A DNA stretch of 64,000 nt from Orthonyx spaldingii (taxonomy: Eukaryota > Chordata > Aves > Passeriformes > Orthonychidae), in assembly GCA_013397795.1 (NCBI GenBank), contig VZTJ01000300.1, positions 1,165,378 through 1,229,377 of the forward strand. Direction: 5' to 3'. The notes beneath the pieces are model-generated. The model had not been told where the DNA came from, did no database searches, and saw only the letters and a program-made list of their open reading frames with translations. The number at the start of each line of letters is the position of its first letter. Positions within the stretch are counted from its first letter, which is position 1. The position numbers and the translations under genes were made by a program. This document shows positions 39,021 to 54,286 of the stretch, one piece after another.

Positions 39021-39412
39021 TTAAATGAAACATTCATGTACTTTTAATCAATACACCGTAAGGACTAGACTTGGCCATGGAACAGCTGACAAGAACAATC
39101 ACACTGGAATATATTTGGCTAAGAGGCACTTGCTCATTAGCGCTTCAGCAAGAAGAGCCACGCAGAGTGGCATTAGTCAGGAAAATACACATTTCCAATA
39201 CTCTGGGCCAGCCTTGCCTTCAATCCAACAAAAAGCTTTTGGCAGGCAGCTAAGAGCTGCCATTTGCAAACAGAGGTGGTATTTGGCATCTTTACTCAGA
39301 CCCCAGCTCCTGGAATCATGTAATGGCTTGAGAATGCATGCTTTCATCTTATAAAAATGTTCCTAATATTCACATTTTATGAGAAAAAAATAGTCCCTGA
39401 AAATGCTCAGGG

Positions 39413-39430
39413 AAAAAAAAAAAAAAAAAA
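39413..39430. repeat. A18 homopolymer
   Basis: Clean run of 18 A on the plus strand. Confidence 0.95.
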
Positions 39431-42060
39431 GATAAATATGTGGGTATAAATAAGGAGTAAGAGCCCAGTAAATCTAGAAAATGTTAAGCAATTCTGAAGA
39501 AGTATAGATTTCAGACATTCTACTGCACTCCACTGATAAATTATAATCAGGTCCACAATTACATTCCTTTTTGCTTTTTACTCAGAGGTTGCTCCTAACT
39601 CTTAAACTCTAACCATTTCCCTTGTATGTTCTTTTCCCTTCTCCCTGCAATAAAAAAAAAATGAGAATTTGACCTTGTAGAGACAATAGCTCAAAATGAA
39701 TGTAAATAAAGCAAAACAAAGTACAATTCTATGACTAGTGTTTCTCAGCTGCCCCATCTATCCCTCATTTCTATTCCTGTAACATACTATATGTCCTTTT
39801 AAAACTAAACAAGCCATATAAACTAGAGGCATAAGTGGCACCAAAAAAATTTCCAGTCAAGTAAATTCCAAAAAGAAGAAAAGGCAATTTTATGATTTTC
39901 TCATAAACATGTTGTAGTCCCTCACAATGAAGATCACAAAAACACACATGTAAAAGTAACCATTTGAGACAAGCCCAGCAAGGTCTTAAAGAAGAATTAG
40001 AGCAAGACAATCACAGATGCCTGCACTGACATTTTTAAGTTCACTGTAACTGGCTTGAAGTTTTGCTATAGTATCACTGACAGTAATGGTGTTCTTCCCT
40101 AGCAGTGGTTTGACTGAAAACAAAAAAAGTTTTTTTAAAAACAAATATTTACTCACAAATGTTTTAGCTCATACACTGAAAATCACAATAAACAATGAAG
40201 ATTTGAACAAACATCTCTCTTACAGAGCTCTCTACCATTCTTTGAACACATACACATATAAAAAATTCAATATGCCAAGCATTCCTCTTCTGGGTTTGCC
40301 AAATTTATGAAGTTTTGTAGTTGTATTATGTTATTTAAGCAATCTGAGCCAGAATAGATACGCACCTCATGCACAGAGTACTCATAAGATGCTAAAACAA
40401 GATGCTAAAATTCAGGCTTGCCTTTAAGGGTGCTTTACCATAATTCTTCACAGCATAAAGGAAACCAATGCAAAAGCTGACCCAAAGCCAAGCTTAATAA
40501 ACCTCCTAAACTTACTAAGAAAGTCAGTTTTAAATGAGGCTAGACTGGAGGCTATGTAGAGCTGCCATTTGGAGGGTGAAGAAATGCTGACAGAAACATG
40601 CTGACAAAAAACCTCATGACATCCCAGAATGACAAATGCACGCTCGTGGGATGGAATAAGCCCATGCAGCAAAAGCTGGAGACCAACTGGCTACAAAACA
40701 GCTTCTTACAAAGGGCTCCTATGGGTCTTTGTGAAGATGTTGAACACAGTTAATTTATTTATTTATTACACAATTTTCCTTCTACATCTTGACCTCTTCA
40801 CTATGCTAGAGCAGGGAAATGCAGAAAACAAACAACAGAAGACAGAATCTGCACCAACAGAGTATTACACACCTTCAAGTTTCCTAGAACAAGCAGCACC
40901 AGGAAAGCAGGGTCAGGAACAGATAGTCCTTGTCTCAAAACCAAGAACTACCATATCACAATAAGCTGCTTCACTAATAAGAACTGACAGGCTCCTGCTG
41001 AAACGTACAGGCTGACAAAAAGAATTATGGAAGCCTCAACATACTTTGCCGGCTACAAGTTCCTTGGCCCCGTCACCTGGAAACAGATTTGACAAAAATC
41101 AGTTTCAACAAACTCCAAAAAGCCCCTCCACGCACACAGAACTCCTTCGGTCCTCCGGGTGCACTCTCCAGAAGACAAGAACATTTCCATTATTTTCAAG
41201 AAGCTGAATGTTCCCACTTCGAATAAAGATGAAGTTTTAACAAAGATAGAAATGGAAAATTACACCATTGATGCTCATTGGCTGTTTCAGAGAGATAGAA
41301 ACACTGAGATTTTTGAAGTAAGAAGTATAACTTATTTCTATTTTAAAAATATATGACGTTCCTATAAAAAAGGCTTTGATAAGAATTTTTTCAAATTACA
41401 TTTTATTTCAGTATTTCTATTTTCCCACCGTCTCAGGAATACTCACAAACATAGATATAACCATACACCATTGTATTCTACATATTCATCCAGAAATTTT
41501 CTTGGCTTAGACCTGTCTTCTTTAAAACATACATTTAAATAAAACATTTTATACTCTTCCTGCCAATTCAGAAGAGAGATTTTGTCTAAATCTGACTAAC
41601 TTGTTTCCTTCTGCAATTTCATCAACTTCTTTCTGAACTATTTTTATAATTCCAAAACTTGTAGGCCCTTGTCAAAGTAGAGACACCTAAAATAATCGCC
41701 GTCTTGCATTAATTACAATCTGGTATTTCCAGTGAAGAAGAAATGCAGAGAATCAAATGTGTGATGGGCCTATTTTAAAAAAAAATCCCTCATTCCTACA
41801 ATTCTTCTTTTCTTTTTACATTAAACAGTATTCTGTTATTTAGAAATCCTCACAACTGCAACTGATACACTGGAGCTTAATTTTGGAATTATTTCTCACT
41901 GATTATATGCCATAATCACCGCTACATTCTACCAATGTAATTTTTTTTGTAGATAAAAAGTTACTGTTCCCAACTCTCCCCCTCCCAAAAACACAGAAAT
42001 AGACACGCTTTATCTAATAAAACTCTTAGGGCTGAACAAATATTCTGGTAAGATGTGTTA

Positions 42061-42095
42061 CAAAACAAAACAACAAAACAAAACACCAAAACCCA
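42061..42095. repeat. AAAAC-type simple repeat
   Basis: Irregular array of CAAAA/CAAAAC units. Similar shorter AAAC tracts occur near 9266, 23911, 37571 and 52911. Confidence 0.75.
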
Positions 42096-45000
42096 GCTCA
42101 CAATTCCTATGTTCTTTGTTGGATTTCATTACGACATAGACGTATGACAAGATTGAAATTCATCACCTCAAGTTAAAAATATGAGTTTGTTTTGCCATCT
42201 GTGGAAACTGTTTTGCAGGCAGTCAATACCACAAAGATCAATAAACCCTATAATGGATTTCCTTCCTGAACCTTTGCAAAATAATTCCATATTAGCATAA
42301 AAGGCAGACAGCAGAAGATTGCAGATGAGCTGCAGCTTTCAACATGACTACATAAACATCTGAAGAACAATAAACAATTTATCCTATTTATTCAAATGAA
42401 CCATTTCAATTTGCTCACCAGGAACGATATATGGACAGGTAATCCTTCTACTTTCTGGGATACATAGAAGTGTGCCTCTTGTAATTTGGTTTAATCCATA
42501 AACGCTTCAAGAACGCTGTCCAGCAGCACGGACCCATTCCCTACGTTGTCAATAAATGCCTTCTGCCATGCCTAAGGAAGGCATGCCATCTTGCAGGAAG
42601 GGCTCCCACTGCATTCATCTTTGCTATTAAACTGGTCTTTCTTGAAGCTGTTAAGCGACACATTTTGTTAAATGTCACACCAAGTGCATTCCATGAGATG
42701 GAATGTACCGCGGTGTCCCCGCAGAAAGCACATCCTCCCACCACAGCTGTAGATTTGAATGTGCCTTTGTAGTCCTTGTTTTTTTTAAAAAAGGACAAAA
42801 ATATCAAGTTTTATACAGTAGTAACTCTCTGTGTACCAAAACAATGGCTTGGTATTTAGCAAAGTTCTTGAAAAGGAAATGTCTCCCCATCTCAAAAAGC
42901 AGCAAAACAAACTAAGTGCCCTGTCACCAGGAAATTCTACAAACCTAAAGTAGACATCAGAACATATCAGTGATCTAACCTGGATGTCTGCATATCCTTA
43001 TATTCAGTTTCCATAAATAGTACACTAAAGCCTAAACTATGATAAAAGAATTCATATCTGTATTCTAAACTTCACAAAACATTCGTTTTCTATAAGTATT
43101 GGCAAAGTGCCCATTTTTTAAAACAAAAGTTTAACGGTCTCCCAATAAAGCTTTAACAAAGGCATTGTTTAGCAAAATGTTACTTTTTCCTATCCATGTG
43201 TCGTAGGTTTACCTAGGAAGGGTCAGTCTTTCAAGTGACAAAAATTTACATTGCCAGTCATAAAAAAAAAAGATTTCTTTGCGGCAGTAGTAGAACAACT
43301 CATCCTTAAAAAACACCCCATGAACTGTCATAACCCACCGTAGTAGCAGTGGGAAAGCTACTGGTGTGGGAGGGACGTTCCACAACAAGCAAAAATCTTT
43401 TTCTCCTGGGCGGCTGCTAGTTGTGAAGCTGAAAACCATAAAAACTGTATTTCTTGTGAAGAAGTCAACATAGTAAAACAAAAAAAAACTCCTCTCCCTA
43501 AATGACTGAAGAAAAACTAATTTAGAAGTAATAAACTAACTGAAAGTCAAAGTGTTGTTTTTTGTATTGTCATTGAAAAAATAGAGAAAGGAAAAGAACA
43601 AAAGTGTTCTGACAGGTTTGTTCTAGTTCTTAATTTTTTTTTCTTCCTTTTAAGTCTGTTAATAAACTTTCTTTATATTCTTTAAAGTTTGAGCCTGCTT
43701 TACCTACTCCTAATCCTTATCTCACAGCAAAATTAAATAAAATCTAGTAAGTGTACTGGCGTTTAGCCAAAAAAAAAACTCAAGTAAACAAACTCAAACC
43801 ACTACACCCTGTCAAAGGATTTTTGGCATAGTAACTTCATTTTAAAGCTCACATGAAATCCAAGGTAAGCTTTCATAGGTAAAACTACTTAATTTTAATT
43901 ATCCATTGTTTTTATTTAACTGGAGCTATTTTAGTTCTGCTCAGGGAAGTGACAGGCATAAAAAGCAAAGGCTAGGTAAGAGGGATCTAAGAAAATTAAT
44001 GTAATAAAAAGTAAAATAAAATTACTGCAGATAGGCAGTGTATAAACCAAACTTCAAGGACAACTGCCAAATCTCAAGAAATGTCTGCTCTCCTGGGAGG
44101 TCGAAATCTCCAAGACGTGCTCTACTTAATTCTCATCTGCCATGCAGCTCCACTGAACTTAACATTTTCTAAAAAGCTAAAAGGTCCAACAAAGATCCCA
44201 TTGCTACTGAAAGGAACAGTCCCACCTCCTGCCTTCCCAGTGCTTCCTCTGCCCTGGTACTGTGGCGGTGCAGCCCTGCAGCAAAGCCAAGGGCAAGTGA
44301 TTGAGCTGAAATCACTCTCCCATAGGACGTGTTTCTCAGCTACAACAAAGAAGCGAGCTGGAGCATCAGGCTGCCAAACAAGTGTTCCAGGACTGGTCAG
44401 GAAAGGGCTGCAAAGGAAAGATACCATGGAAATGTCGGCAGCCCCTTCATTGACAGCTCACTCTTGGCTTAATTTAAACCCCACTGAAACTTATTAGCCA
44501 GCCAATTTGTGGTGTGCTCATCCACAGCCATCAGGAAAGGACTTCACACCTTTTCCTTCAAATAAAATTGAAGAAATTGAATTAATTTGCCTCTAACTCA
44601 GCCATGCAGTAATCCAAAACTCACCAAAATCAGCAAGCTTCAGATTAGACCTTTAATGACCTGGAGTGGTGAAAGGACACAATTTACTTTCCTTGTCCTT
44701 TGTTTCTCAGAAATGCTCAGAAACAAGCACATATTAATTCCTTTGCCTCTTCTACTCCCACACAACAGCTGTAAGCAGCCCTCTGTCTGCTGGCAAAAGC
44801 TACTTCAACCAAGCACATAACAGCCCCCTGACCACAACACTAACCTAAGAAAGAAATTGCAAGTCTTAGGATGCAACAACAAACCTTCCAGGGCACCATT
44901 TAAAAACTCTCAGAATACACAAGGCTATGATGGGGTGAGGGGAGTGGACTTGAGAAATGGTACCATACCGAAGACAAAAGTACAAAACTCTCCAAGGTCA

Positions 45001-46540
45001 CTTGTTTTTAGAAAAAGTCTCGGTTCTTCTTCTCATACATTTTATAACCTGAAAAAGGTGAACATCTACTGAAATGAAGGGAAAAAATGAAGACTTCTTA
45101 AAATAATAAAGTTTTCAAAATAGGTACTGCAGTAACCTTAATGATTTATTCATGGATTTTCTGACTTACACAGCTCTAGTTCTTTGTCTTTCACTTGATA
45201 CTCCCGCTGACAGTATTTTGTTAGTTGTTAGGAATCTGAAAGCTCACAACAGCTATTGTCACAAATAAGAAGCAAAACTAGGTCTTTGTTGAACAGCTTA
45301 ATTGTATGCAGGCAGAAAACATTTGAGGGCCAAACTGAACACTGAAAAACAGCAAGATATCTGAATCTGTGTTCAGACTTTATCTAAAATCAAAACTTTG
45401 TTTAATCCCAGAGTATCTAGACTACATAAGAAAAACCCATGAAATGTTACACGACAGAAGCAACTATCCATTCTGAAATAATATGAATTTTAAGAAAGAC
45501 AGCATTACTGTTTTCTTTTACAAATACTTGTTATTCCAGCAGTCCCAGACTAGTAGCAAGCTGAAAATACTAGGAGAGAGCTCTCCTCTCTGGACCCAAA
45601 TCAACAAGGACAGCAGTTAACATGTAGGTAGTAATTTCAGGATCTTTAATGAAAGCATTTAAGAAAAGTTCTTTACCCAAGTAAGTGACTTTTCTATCCC
45701 TGTACCAAAAGACCCACCATCAACCAGGTACCAGCTGGAGTAAATTGGTAGAAAGCAGCTGCATATTAAGTTTCCACAGAAGACACATTCTTGTATCTCT
45801 AAGCATCAACTGCTGAGCTAGTTACTGCATTGCAGTCCCTTGCATTTCACAGCGGAAAGAAAGGAAATTTGGGGGAACGAGTCATCTGATCTATTTTAGG
45901 TGTCAAGATACGTGAAGTAGCCCTGGAAAATTACATTCTGCTACCTATACATGAACCTGAAAGCGACTTTCTCAGGTGTCATCTCCACATTACCTACAGC
46001 TAGACAAGAAGTGAAGCACATCTGTGTATGATTTCTAGCTGATGGCTTCAGAAGAAGAGCCATGGGTGAGCATCACACTTGCTAGCTGGGCAATCATAAA
46101 ATAACTAAGTCCCCACAAGATTAAGCGTGGTTTGACAATGGCATAGATTTTAGAACACTCTGTTTTACACATTTATCCTTTCGGCAGCTGACGTCACACG
46201 GTCATATCAGAACACGAGGCTTCTGGACACCCTCAGCAGCATCACTCTTTCCCCTCTTATGGGATAAAAAAACCCTGTAACTTTACTAAAAACACAATTT
46301 CAGCATTCTTGGTAGACATTTCTAGAACATACCCACATAAAAATGTCTTAAAACACAATCTTAGTGAATAAAATTGTACAAGGAATGACAGATGCTAAAA
46401 GGCAGAACAAAACCAACACGTCCACTGATTTAACAATGTAAAAGCACACTTAAAACAAATCCCACTTTATTCTTTATGAATACTTTGCTTCTTTATGTTA
46501 AATAAACTACAGGGCAATTAAAAAACACTTAAATTATTTA

Positions 46541-46735
46541 CACCTGTATTTATGAACACTACTGTAAAAATATGTTTTTAAATGTAAAACTTTTTAATGA
46601 TAGGACAGAAAATAATTTTTGAAGTAATTGTATAGATTTACATTTTTTAATATAACTGTATCATACACCTTTACATACAAGTACACATTTATACTTGTAT
46701 TTATATACATATTATATATTTTTTATATAAAGTAT
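46541..46735. repeat. AT-rich low-complexity block
   Basis: Dominated by A and T with TATATA-like runs, such as the stretch around 46700 reading ATATTATATATTTTTTATAT. There are no paired telltale ends, and I infer only low complexity. Confidence 0.6.
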
Positions 46736-49700
46736 TCTGCCAATTCTTCTGTTCATTCTCAGACTGTACTGAAAAGATTTATACACTAAAATATTAACTA
46801 CCAAAGTAATTTATTAAATGAATAGCTATTGTTCTTCAGCTAAGAGCAGCATACTGCGGAATACCCTCAAGTGACACAGTATTTACTGTGATACACATAG
46901 AATTCTGCAACTTTTACTGAATACTTAGAAGTTTCTCTCTCATAAAACCTGCATATAGTACAAAAAATTAAAATTAAATATATATAGAAAAAAGCTGTTC
47001 AGCAAGCGCTATCGCAGCATTTTTTGCAAACACAATTGTGCCAGGAAAGAAGTTTGTAGAAATAGGAATACAGAGATACTGAGAAGAATAACTTTTAGAT
47101 TAGAGCCTTCAGGATCAGATTACTTTAGGAATATCCAAGAACATAAAGGAAGCGGGCACTGTTAGAACTAATTTATGCCAAAACTGAAAACAAATTTAAA
47201 TGGCTGCACTGGTATCACAAGAAGGTCTAGCCAAGGAGCCTTTATCCATTTTCTAAGGCAGGACTGCAGCTTGTCCTAGATCAGCAGGGAGTACGGGAAT
47301 CATGTGTAGCAGGACTCCAATTTGGAAATGATTTTAAAAGGAAAGACATTGTGTAACCTCCAAATACAGATGGGGAGAGTATGCTGAATTATAATTTAGC
47401 TGTTTGATTCTGACTATAACAAAGTCGCCCAGAACACTTAAAGGAGTTAACTCAAACTTTAAAGCTTGGGGGGGAAAAAAAAAACAACAACTAAAAAACC
47501 CCAACTCACAACATTTAGTCATCACATTGAAGGAAAAGATGACTAAACGTAACCAGTTTGGAATGACATTGTTTGAAACACTATTAATCAAAAAATTTGG
47601 GTGAGAAGGAGACAAGGAATGTGAAGGTAGTGAGACAGGAATAAGCCAACCAGAAACAGAGAATAACAGGGGGAAAAAAAAAAACCCAAGAAACAAATAG
47701 TAACAAATGCTCTACCTGATAAATAAATCTAACCCTGTATACCTCCACTTCCACTTTATTTTTCAAACAAAGAGATGCATATAAAGATATAACAAGTATG
47801 AATGAAAACTGCCCAAAGCTTAGTTAAAAACAGCAAAATATTGCTTTTAAGACAGTAGCCCTTTTTGACCTTTCTGTCTCTTTTTCCACTTATTGCAGAT
47901 CTTCACAAAAATCCATAACTATACTGGCAACCACAGGCTTTGCTACAATTTCTAGATAGCCTGAAAGTTTAACTCTTTATCAACACGTCTGGCTATGTCA
48001 AAGTACAGTATTTTCTATATAGACAGAAACTATGTTTACTTCATCAAAGTATCCCATTTTAAAATGAAAAACTCTGACAGCTGAGCTTTCCCAGTTTTAA
48101 TATAAACCCTAAAATACTCGAGAAAAAGTTAAAACTGCAGGACAGGAGAAATGCATGTCAGGAATGTAACAGCATGCAAACATGACTCTGTAACAAGCCT
48201 GCGTTTTATGAGACTGTAACTACATTAATTTTCAAGACATTTAGATTTTCCTTAGACTCATTTGAGTGACCCATTATTTAACATTCCTCATTTTCCATCC
48301 ATTAAAATTTCACTTAGGAATATTTCTCACAACTGTCAGCACACTCAGCTTACTTGAAAGGCTATTGTTAAAAGCTCATATAAAAGGAAACAATAAAGAC
48401 AGATACTGTGGATTTACCTCAGCGAACAGAAATTTTCTGGAAAACGTCAAGACATGAGATTTAAAGATGACAGAATAAAGCCTTTAATTATTTATCATCC
48501 AGCAAATCTTCTAAGCAGGCTAACTTAATAGCGTGCAAGTACCATTTATCCTTCAAAGTCATCCTCTATTTCCCACACAATTTTTGCCTCCTATCTTTAC
48601 ATATATTTGCTAATACTCACTATTTATGGGTACTTTGGTAGAAAAACCATCACGAAGGATGATGCTCATTCTGGCAAAACATCATATGCAAGGAGGACCC
48701 GCTGAAGGTGAGGGTGCTGGGATCTCAAAAGTATAATTCCAAATTCAAGACCTCGGCTACAAGCAAGATGTGAGGCTCTCAAAATGCCGGCTTGAACTTA
48801 AATAGGAGCACATCCATCATTTTAGGAGAGCAATGGGTACCTCCACAGCTACAGAATTAATAGGAAAAAATGCCATACACCATCCTACTCCTTTACACCG
48901 TAACATTTCCTGTCTTTCCTTCTGTGTGTAGTTTCAGCCAACACTGTTCTCACTTACTGATACTTTTTCTGTCCTTGCTGGATTCTCAGCTCCCTTGTCC
49001 TGAAGTGCTACTCCACGCTGGCCCCTGAGGTGCAGCCCTTCCCAGCACAAACCACACCGCTGTTTACACATTCCTACATTTCTTCTGCGTGGCTGGTGAA
49101 CACAGTACCTCCACCACTTCTGCAGCTGATTACAACTCAGATAACTGAACGGAACTTATGAGGCACACATAACGAGAGTTAATTGCGTTCACATGATGCA
49201 ACTGAATTTATGGTCACACAAAAATCTCGGCTCCTCTGACAATTACATAGACCTAGCAAATCCTTGTGCTCAAAGCAACAAGCACGCTACACTGACTTCA
49301 GAAGAGGTAGGACAGGACAAACATGCCCAGCAGCACTACCACAAGATGTACTAACCTAAACCACAGCAGGATGGTTTACCTAAATCTCCCAAACAAAATT
49401 AAATGCATGTGTTTCTACAAAGTTTTAGGCTAGAATTTACCTACCTAAGAAACACATGTGGTTATTAGATTGTTCAGAAACAAACAGTAATAACTATTTT
49501 CTTACTTTGAGTAGTGTAGTTATATAAATTTGATTTTTTTAAGTACTGACAGAAGACCAGCTCTAGTAACATTCAAACTTGTGAACACATAATCTATCAT
49601 CGAATTTCATCATATAGCTTAAAAACAAAAGACCTCAACAAATGCCTCAAAATGGATGACAAGTTTGAACATTAATTGCTGAAGAAATTTCACTTTCTAA

Positions 49701-52700
49701 AAAGGCAATCTTCAAGGTCACCAGCTGAATCATCACTAAATAACCTTTACATTCATTAACCAAGTCAGATATCCTCCATTATATTTCAAGATTCCCTCTC
49801 TCATAAAAACCATGAGTGAAACAGGTCAGTAAATGCATCTGCCCACACCTATAACAGTGTATATAACCAGCACAGAGACAGTACAGACACCTGATTTCAT
49901 GCCAATTATAATAAATGATGCAGACATGAAGTAGAAAACAACCAAATACATGTGGTGAATAATAGGAAAAACAACTTCTATTTGCTTTAATAATTTCTTT
50001 ATTCTCCTATTTATTAAATAGTTGTAGGAGAGACTTTAAGCAAAGCTTTGATATGTGTGGTGCTATTAATTGTACTGGTTTTGTTTTAGTACTTTATGCA
50101 CAGAAATTACAAACCATTCATATATTTAAGGAATACACACAAAGATATTTAGTGCCAGCGAAACAGGTATTTTCTCCAGCTTAACTGAAAGCGTTCTCCC
50201 CCTTTCTTTGTGCTTTTCAAATTCATGGAATGTCACACACAGAGGATTTTACAAAAGTACTATGCCTCTGTTGAGGTACTGTATTCACTACACCAAACAA
50301 TTTTGTCTGCAACAGAATGGCAGCACGTGACGTACTGAAAAGCACTGCAAGCATGCACATGTGCATCGTGGCCAAATTAACATTCCCAGGATTTGGCCCT
50401 GGCTTTAAACCACCAAGCAGACATGCTCCAGTTATACCCTGTAATGACATACTGTTTGTTTTTATCGCTACTGTAATTTTCCCACACCACGTAATTCAGC
50501 AATCACACAAGTGAAGTGGGGACTAATGTTTCCTCATTTACTGACCAGTATACAACTGAGCAATCTCCTAACCATCCTTGGAAACGCTCATGACCAAACA
50601 TTATATATGTACAACCACTCACATTCTGTACACATCCCTCCACTAACTCTTTCCCTCTCCTGTTATGAACTGCAAAAAGCAAAAATTTCTTGAAGCACAT
50701 AAACATGGCCTTCATTGTTCTAAAGGTTCAAAAACAAACAAAGCATTTGTGGTTTAAAGTATTTCAAACAAGTATTTTTTATTCTCATGTATACTTAGAA
50801 AACTATTATGAAATATATCCAGCCTATTCAATAACCAGTCCTCTTAGCTGAAGATATTATTTTCCAAAGCCATTCTGAAGGTGCCAGAAGTTATAAAGAA
50901 GTTGAAAACTGCCATTTACATCACATGTATGAACAAAAGCAATTGTTGTTGTGTCTGAAGAAGGCTGACTGCAAATACTTTACACTACAACAGGCCCTTT
51001 ATCATAGTATCCAAGAACTCTAACAAAGTAACAATGACGTTTTACTGGAATATGCCTGGAATCTACTCCTTGATTTGTTGGACAGTTCTCCACTAGAATA
51101 TTTACTGTACTAGCAGCATCTCTGTCCTCTGACAAGACACTTAATGCTTATTTTCCACAAATCCACTATGATTTTTACCTCACTTGTGTATGAACAAGTT
51201 CTGTGCTGATGCAAATGTTAAGTCCTGTCATTTCCACACGTGAATGTGTGGGAAGAGGGAGGGTATGTTTGTTTTTAAATACAACTAGCATAACTTGCCG
51301 TACTTCCCAGACTCTGGATGACAAGAAAAAGGTTTCTGAAAGGTGTTTTATTGGCAGTATGTATGAGTTTTAAGTCATGTATGTGTCTGTAGGCAAGTAC
51401 ATCTGCTGCACAGGGGCCTACCTTTGGACTTCTACCAGTTTCCCCCGCAGTTCTGCACCAATTTATAGTAGAATTTATAGAGGAAAACAACAAAGATTCC
51501 ATGAGTAATCCATGCCAAGCCCCAATTAAGACTTTCAAAACAATAATTACTTGGTGTCAATTATGCCAGCACTTCTTATATGAGCACGCTTTAAGAATCC
51601 AAGCAGGGCTAGCCAAAGACTGCAAACACTTTATTAGCCTTTATTCATTCAACAGAGTCTCTCTAAAAGCATCTATAAACCCAATTCTTCAGCAGCTGTC
51701 TACATTTTTTATTGTAACCCTCAGCACTGTGAAAAGAATAGACCTTTAGTTTGGGACTAGCTATTTTTGCATTTCTGCACAAAAACACACTAAAAAGGTT
51801 TAAAAATAGACATACGTTAAAGGTTTTAATTGCCATCCTTCTCTTAATAAACTCTTTCTAATTACTGAAACACTGTTCCTTAAGAGTAAACAATAGGAGT
51901 TACCAACACATGCACCTTCTCATTGCAAAAATATTCAAATTCTGTAACAGTCTCAAAATGAAGTTGTCGGAAGACACAGGAGCACTACAGAACCCAGCTG
52001 GTTGGGGCTTTTTAAAATGCAATGTTAAGGTTATCCTTTCTGTCAGCACCTATTTAGTTTGTCACTTTCTCTTTCAAAACACACGCATTACAAGGGGGTT
52101 TTCACAAACTTCTTTTTTAAAGCCAATAAAGTCAATTTTCTTTTAAAGGAGAAAAAAAACCCCAAAACTAATAAAACCAAACCAAGCAATGGAGTAATAC
52201 AATAATTAGCAAGCAAGACACAAAAACAGGCACATCACATACAAAATAAACGTCAGGAAAAATATTCAGCACAATAAAAAAAAATCCCCCATAGAAAACT
52301 GCATCAGCAGAATAATTCCTGTTTTACCCATGCCAACTGGATAGCATTATTACAAGTAAGTTATTTAACTGATGTGCAGAAATTACTGTGCCAACATACC
52401 CCTCCACATGAAGTACTCAGAAGGCTTTAGACTTCCTCTAAATAGTCATGCAGAGATGCTGCACAACCAAATGACAAAAGCACAGCTGTCTGTCTTCCTG
52501 AAGCAGAACACACCACTTACTAACTTTTAAAGGCACAATTTCAGTACTAATGTGATTTATGAACTGGAGAAAAATAATACTAAGTAACTGAAGTAAATAA
52601 AGCTAAAGGTCTTGCCCTAACTTCAGCTTTTATGGTCAGAGATCAGATATTATCTTTAAATTTAATAATGCACAAGTTGGTTATTTTAAAAAATAAGCAT

Positions 52701-54203
52701 TTTTTTTAAATTATAAATGTGAATTTGGTGGAGCAAAACAATCACATTAAAAACATCCAGCCAATTTTTGCTGGAGACAGAAATTTTGTGTCAACTGTCT
52801 AAGCCCTAACTGCTGTTTTTCTAGTATTTGCTAATGTCTCCATCCCAAGTTTGGCCCACCAACCCAAGAGCGTGAGCGACAGTTTGCAAACCTTAAATCG
52901 CCATATTTTAAAAAACAAACAAACAAAATCCTACCACAATTATGTTTTGCGTTCAGTGAGATCGGAAAGCCCCTGAAGATCAGTTGAGCTGGCAGAACAA
53001 CCCAAGCTTGCCAGAACAATTCACCTGGCTTAGATGCTCTTCCTTGCAGCCATACTTCCCGAGGAACGCTCAAAACCAGATATATTTCAACTTGGATAAA
53101 CTCTTCTGGCACGCTGCTCCTGCAGCCCTCTTATGAGCAGAGCTCCCTTATCACATGCCAGGTTTGGGAATGGAGATAAAGGAGGGGATGCAGCCTCTCA
53201 GCTCAGAGGAGCCCACGTCAGGACACCTCTGTGTTTTTCAGAGGACGTGCACTCCCAGCTAACAGGCACACACACGTCCCAGGCACACCATGGAGCAATC
53301 CCATGGAGACACCCCTGTGCACAAGAAGGAGCAACAGGCCCAGCTCTCCTCGGGCTTACTGAAAAAAGCAGTGGCTCATCCCACTACAAAGGGCAAGCAG
53401 CTCCAAATTAAATGGCAAGTGAAGCTTTTTCTGCCGTCCACAATAGTGCTGAACTTCAGTGATTAAATGCAAACTCTGTAAAATGTTTGCATAATGATAT
53501 CTTGCAGTATTCAAAGTACTGTATGTTGCTGTGTATATAGCACACTGCCTCTGTTTTTACTGGTCTGGTATTCCATATAAACAGAAGGAAAGGATACACT
53601 GTTCTTACTATCACAATCTCCCACACCGGATCATATTATTTTAAGTTACTGGTCCTAAAATGAAAAACAGCTCTAGCATCGTTATTTTGTTCAATGTCCA
53701 ACTCAGTTCCTTGTAATCAATACTCAGCAGATCATTTACATAAACTTCACCAGACACAAAACTCCAAACGTTCCACAATTCCACTCGGAATTCTCAGGCT
53801 TGATGTTACAATTACAAAAATCATTCAACAATCCCACATTATCTAGGAAAACAAAGATCTAAACCTGTTCTTTTCTTAGGTATTAAACTAAGGAGCTTAG
53901 AGAAAAGATGCATCATTTCAACTGTTTTTCAAGACTAATGAATCCAAAGTGAGGCATTTAAAGCAGATTTATTCCTTAATAGTCGTAGAGTTGGCACCAA
54001 AAATGCCCTCTTGTGGCACAGCAGAACCCTGCAGAGCCTACCCTCGGGTCTTCCAGCTCAGATTTTAGAACAAGAATGTATGACTCAGGGCTTGTTTTGA
54101 AACTAAAATGAGATAAGGAAAGCAGGTAGTAAGGTAAACTAAAACTGCAGATATCATTCAGAGTTTGAATGAGTGCTTGAACCCAGTTGCTCTGTGTGGC
54201 TCC

Positions 54204-54286
54204 TTTTTTTTTTTTNNNNNNNNNNNNNNNNNNNNNNNNNNNNNNNNNNNNNNNNNNNNNNNNNNNNNNNNNNNNNNNNNNNTTTT
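54204..54286. other. Assembly gap inside a T run
   Basis: Twelve T (54204-54215) are followed by 67 N (54216-54282) and then four more T. The gap probably marks a homopolymer or low-complexity stretch that the assembler could not resolve, or a base-quality mask. Any open frame drawn across it is meaningless. Confidence 0.97.

Larger units (their letters stand above)
38801..54215. other. Intron-like or intergenic DNA, no gene recognised
   Basis: Fifteen kilobases of AT-rich unique sequence. Modestly GC-richer patches lie at about 44080-44500, 48960-49160 and 53000-53420. They contain open frames on one or both strands but no domain I recognise and no clear promoter. Small exon-like signals on the minus strand (40516-40561, 42419-42454) are not distinguishable from chance. 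Confidence 0.5.

Noticed and set aside
42419..42454. 36-nt minus-strand microexon-like segment
   Set aside because: Splice signals are acceptable, but 12 codons open in two frames carries almost no information.
44081..44497. 138-codon plus-strand open frame with a 101-codon antisense frame
   Set aside because: It sits in a slightly GC-rich patch where stops are rarer. I recognise no domain, no splice sites support it, and both strands are open.
47334..47696. 120-codon minus-strand frame rich in Phe, Leu and Ser
   Set aside because: This is the expected translation of A-rich plus-strand DNA. The hydrophobic look is a composition effect, not a membrane protein.
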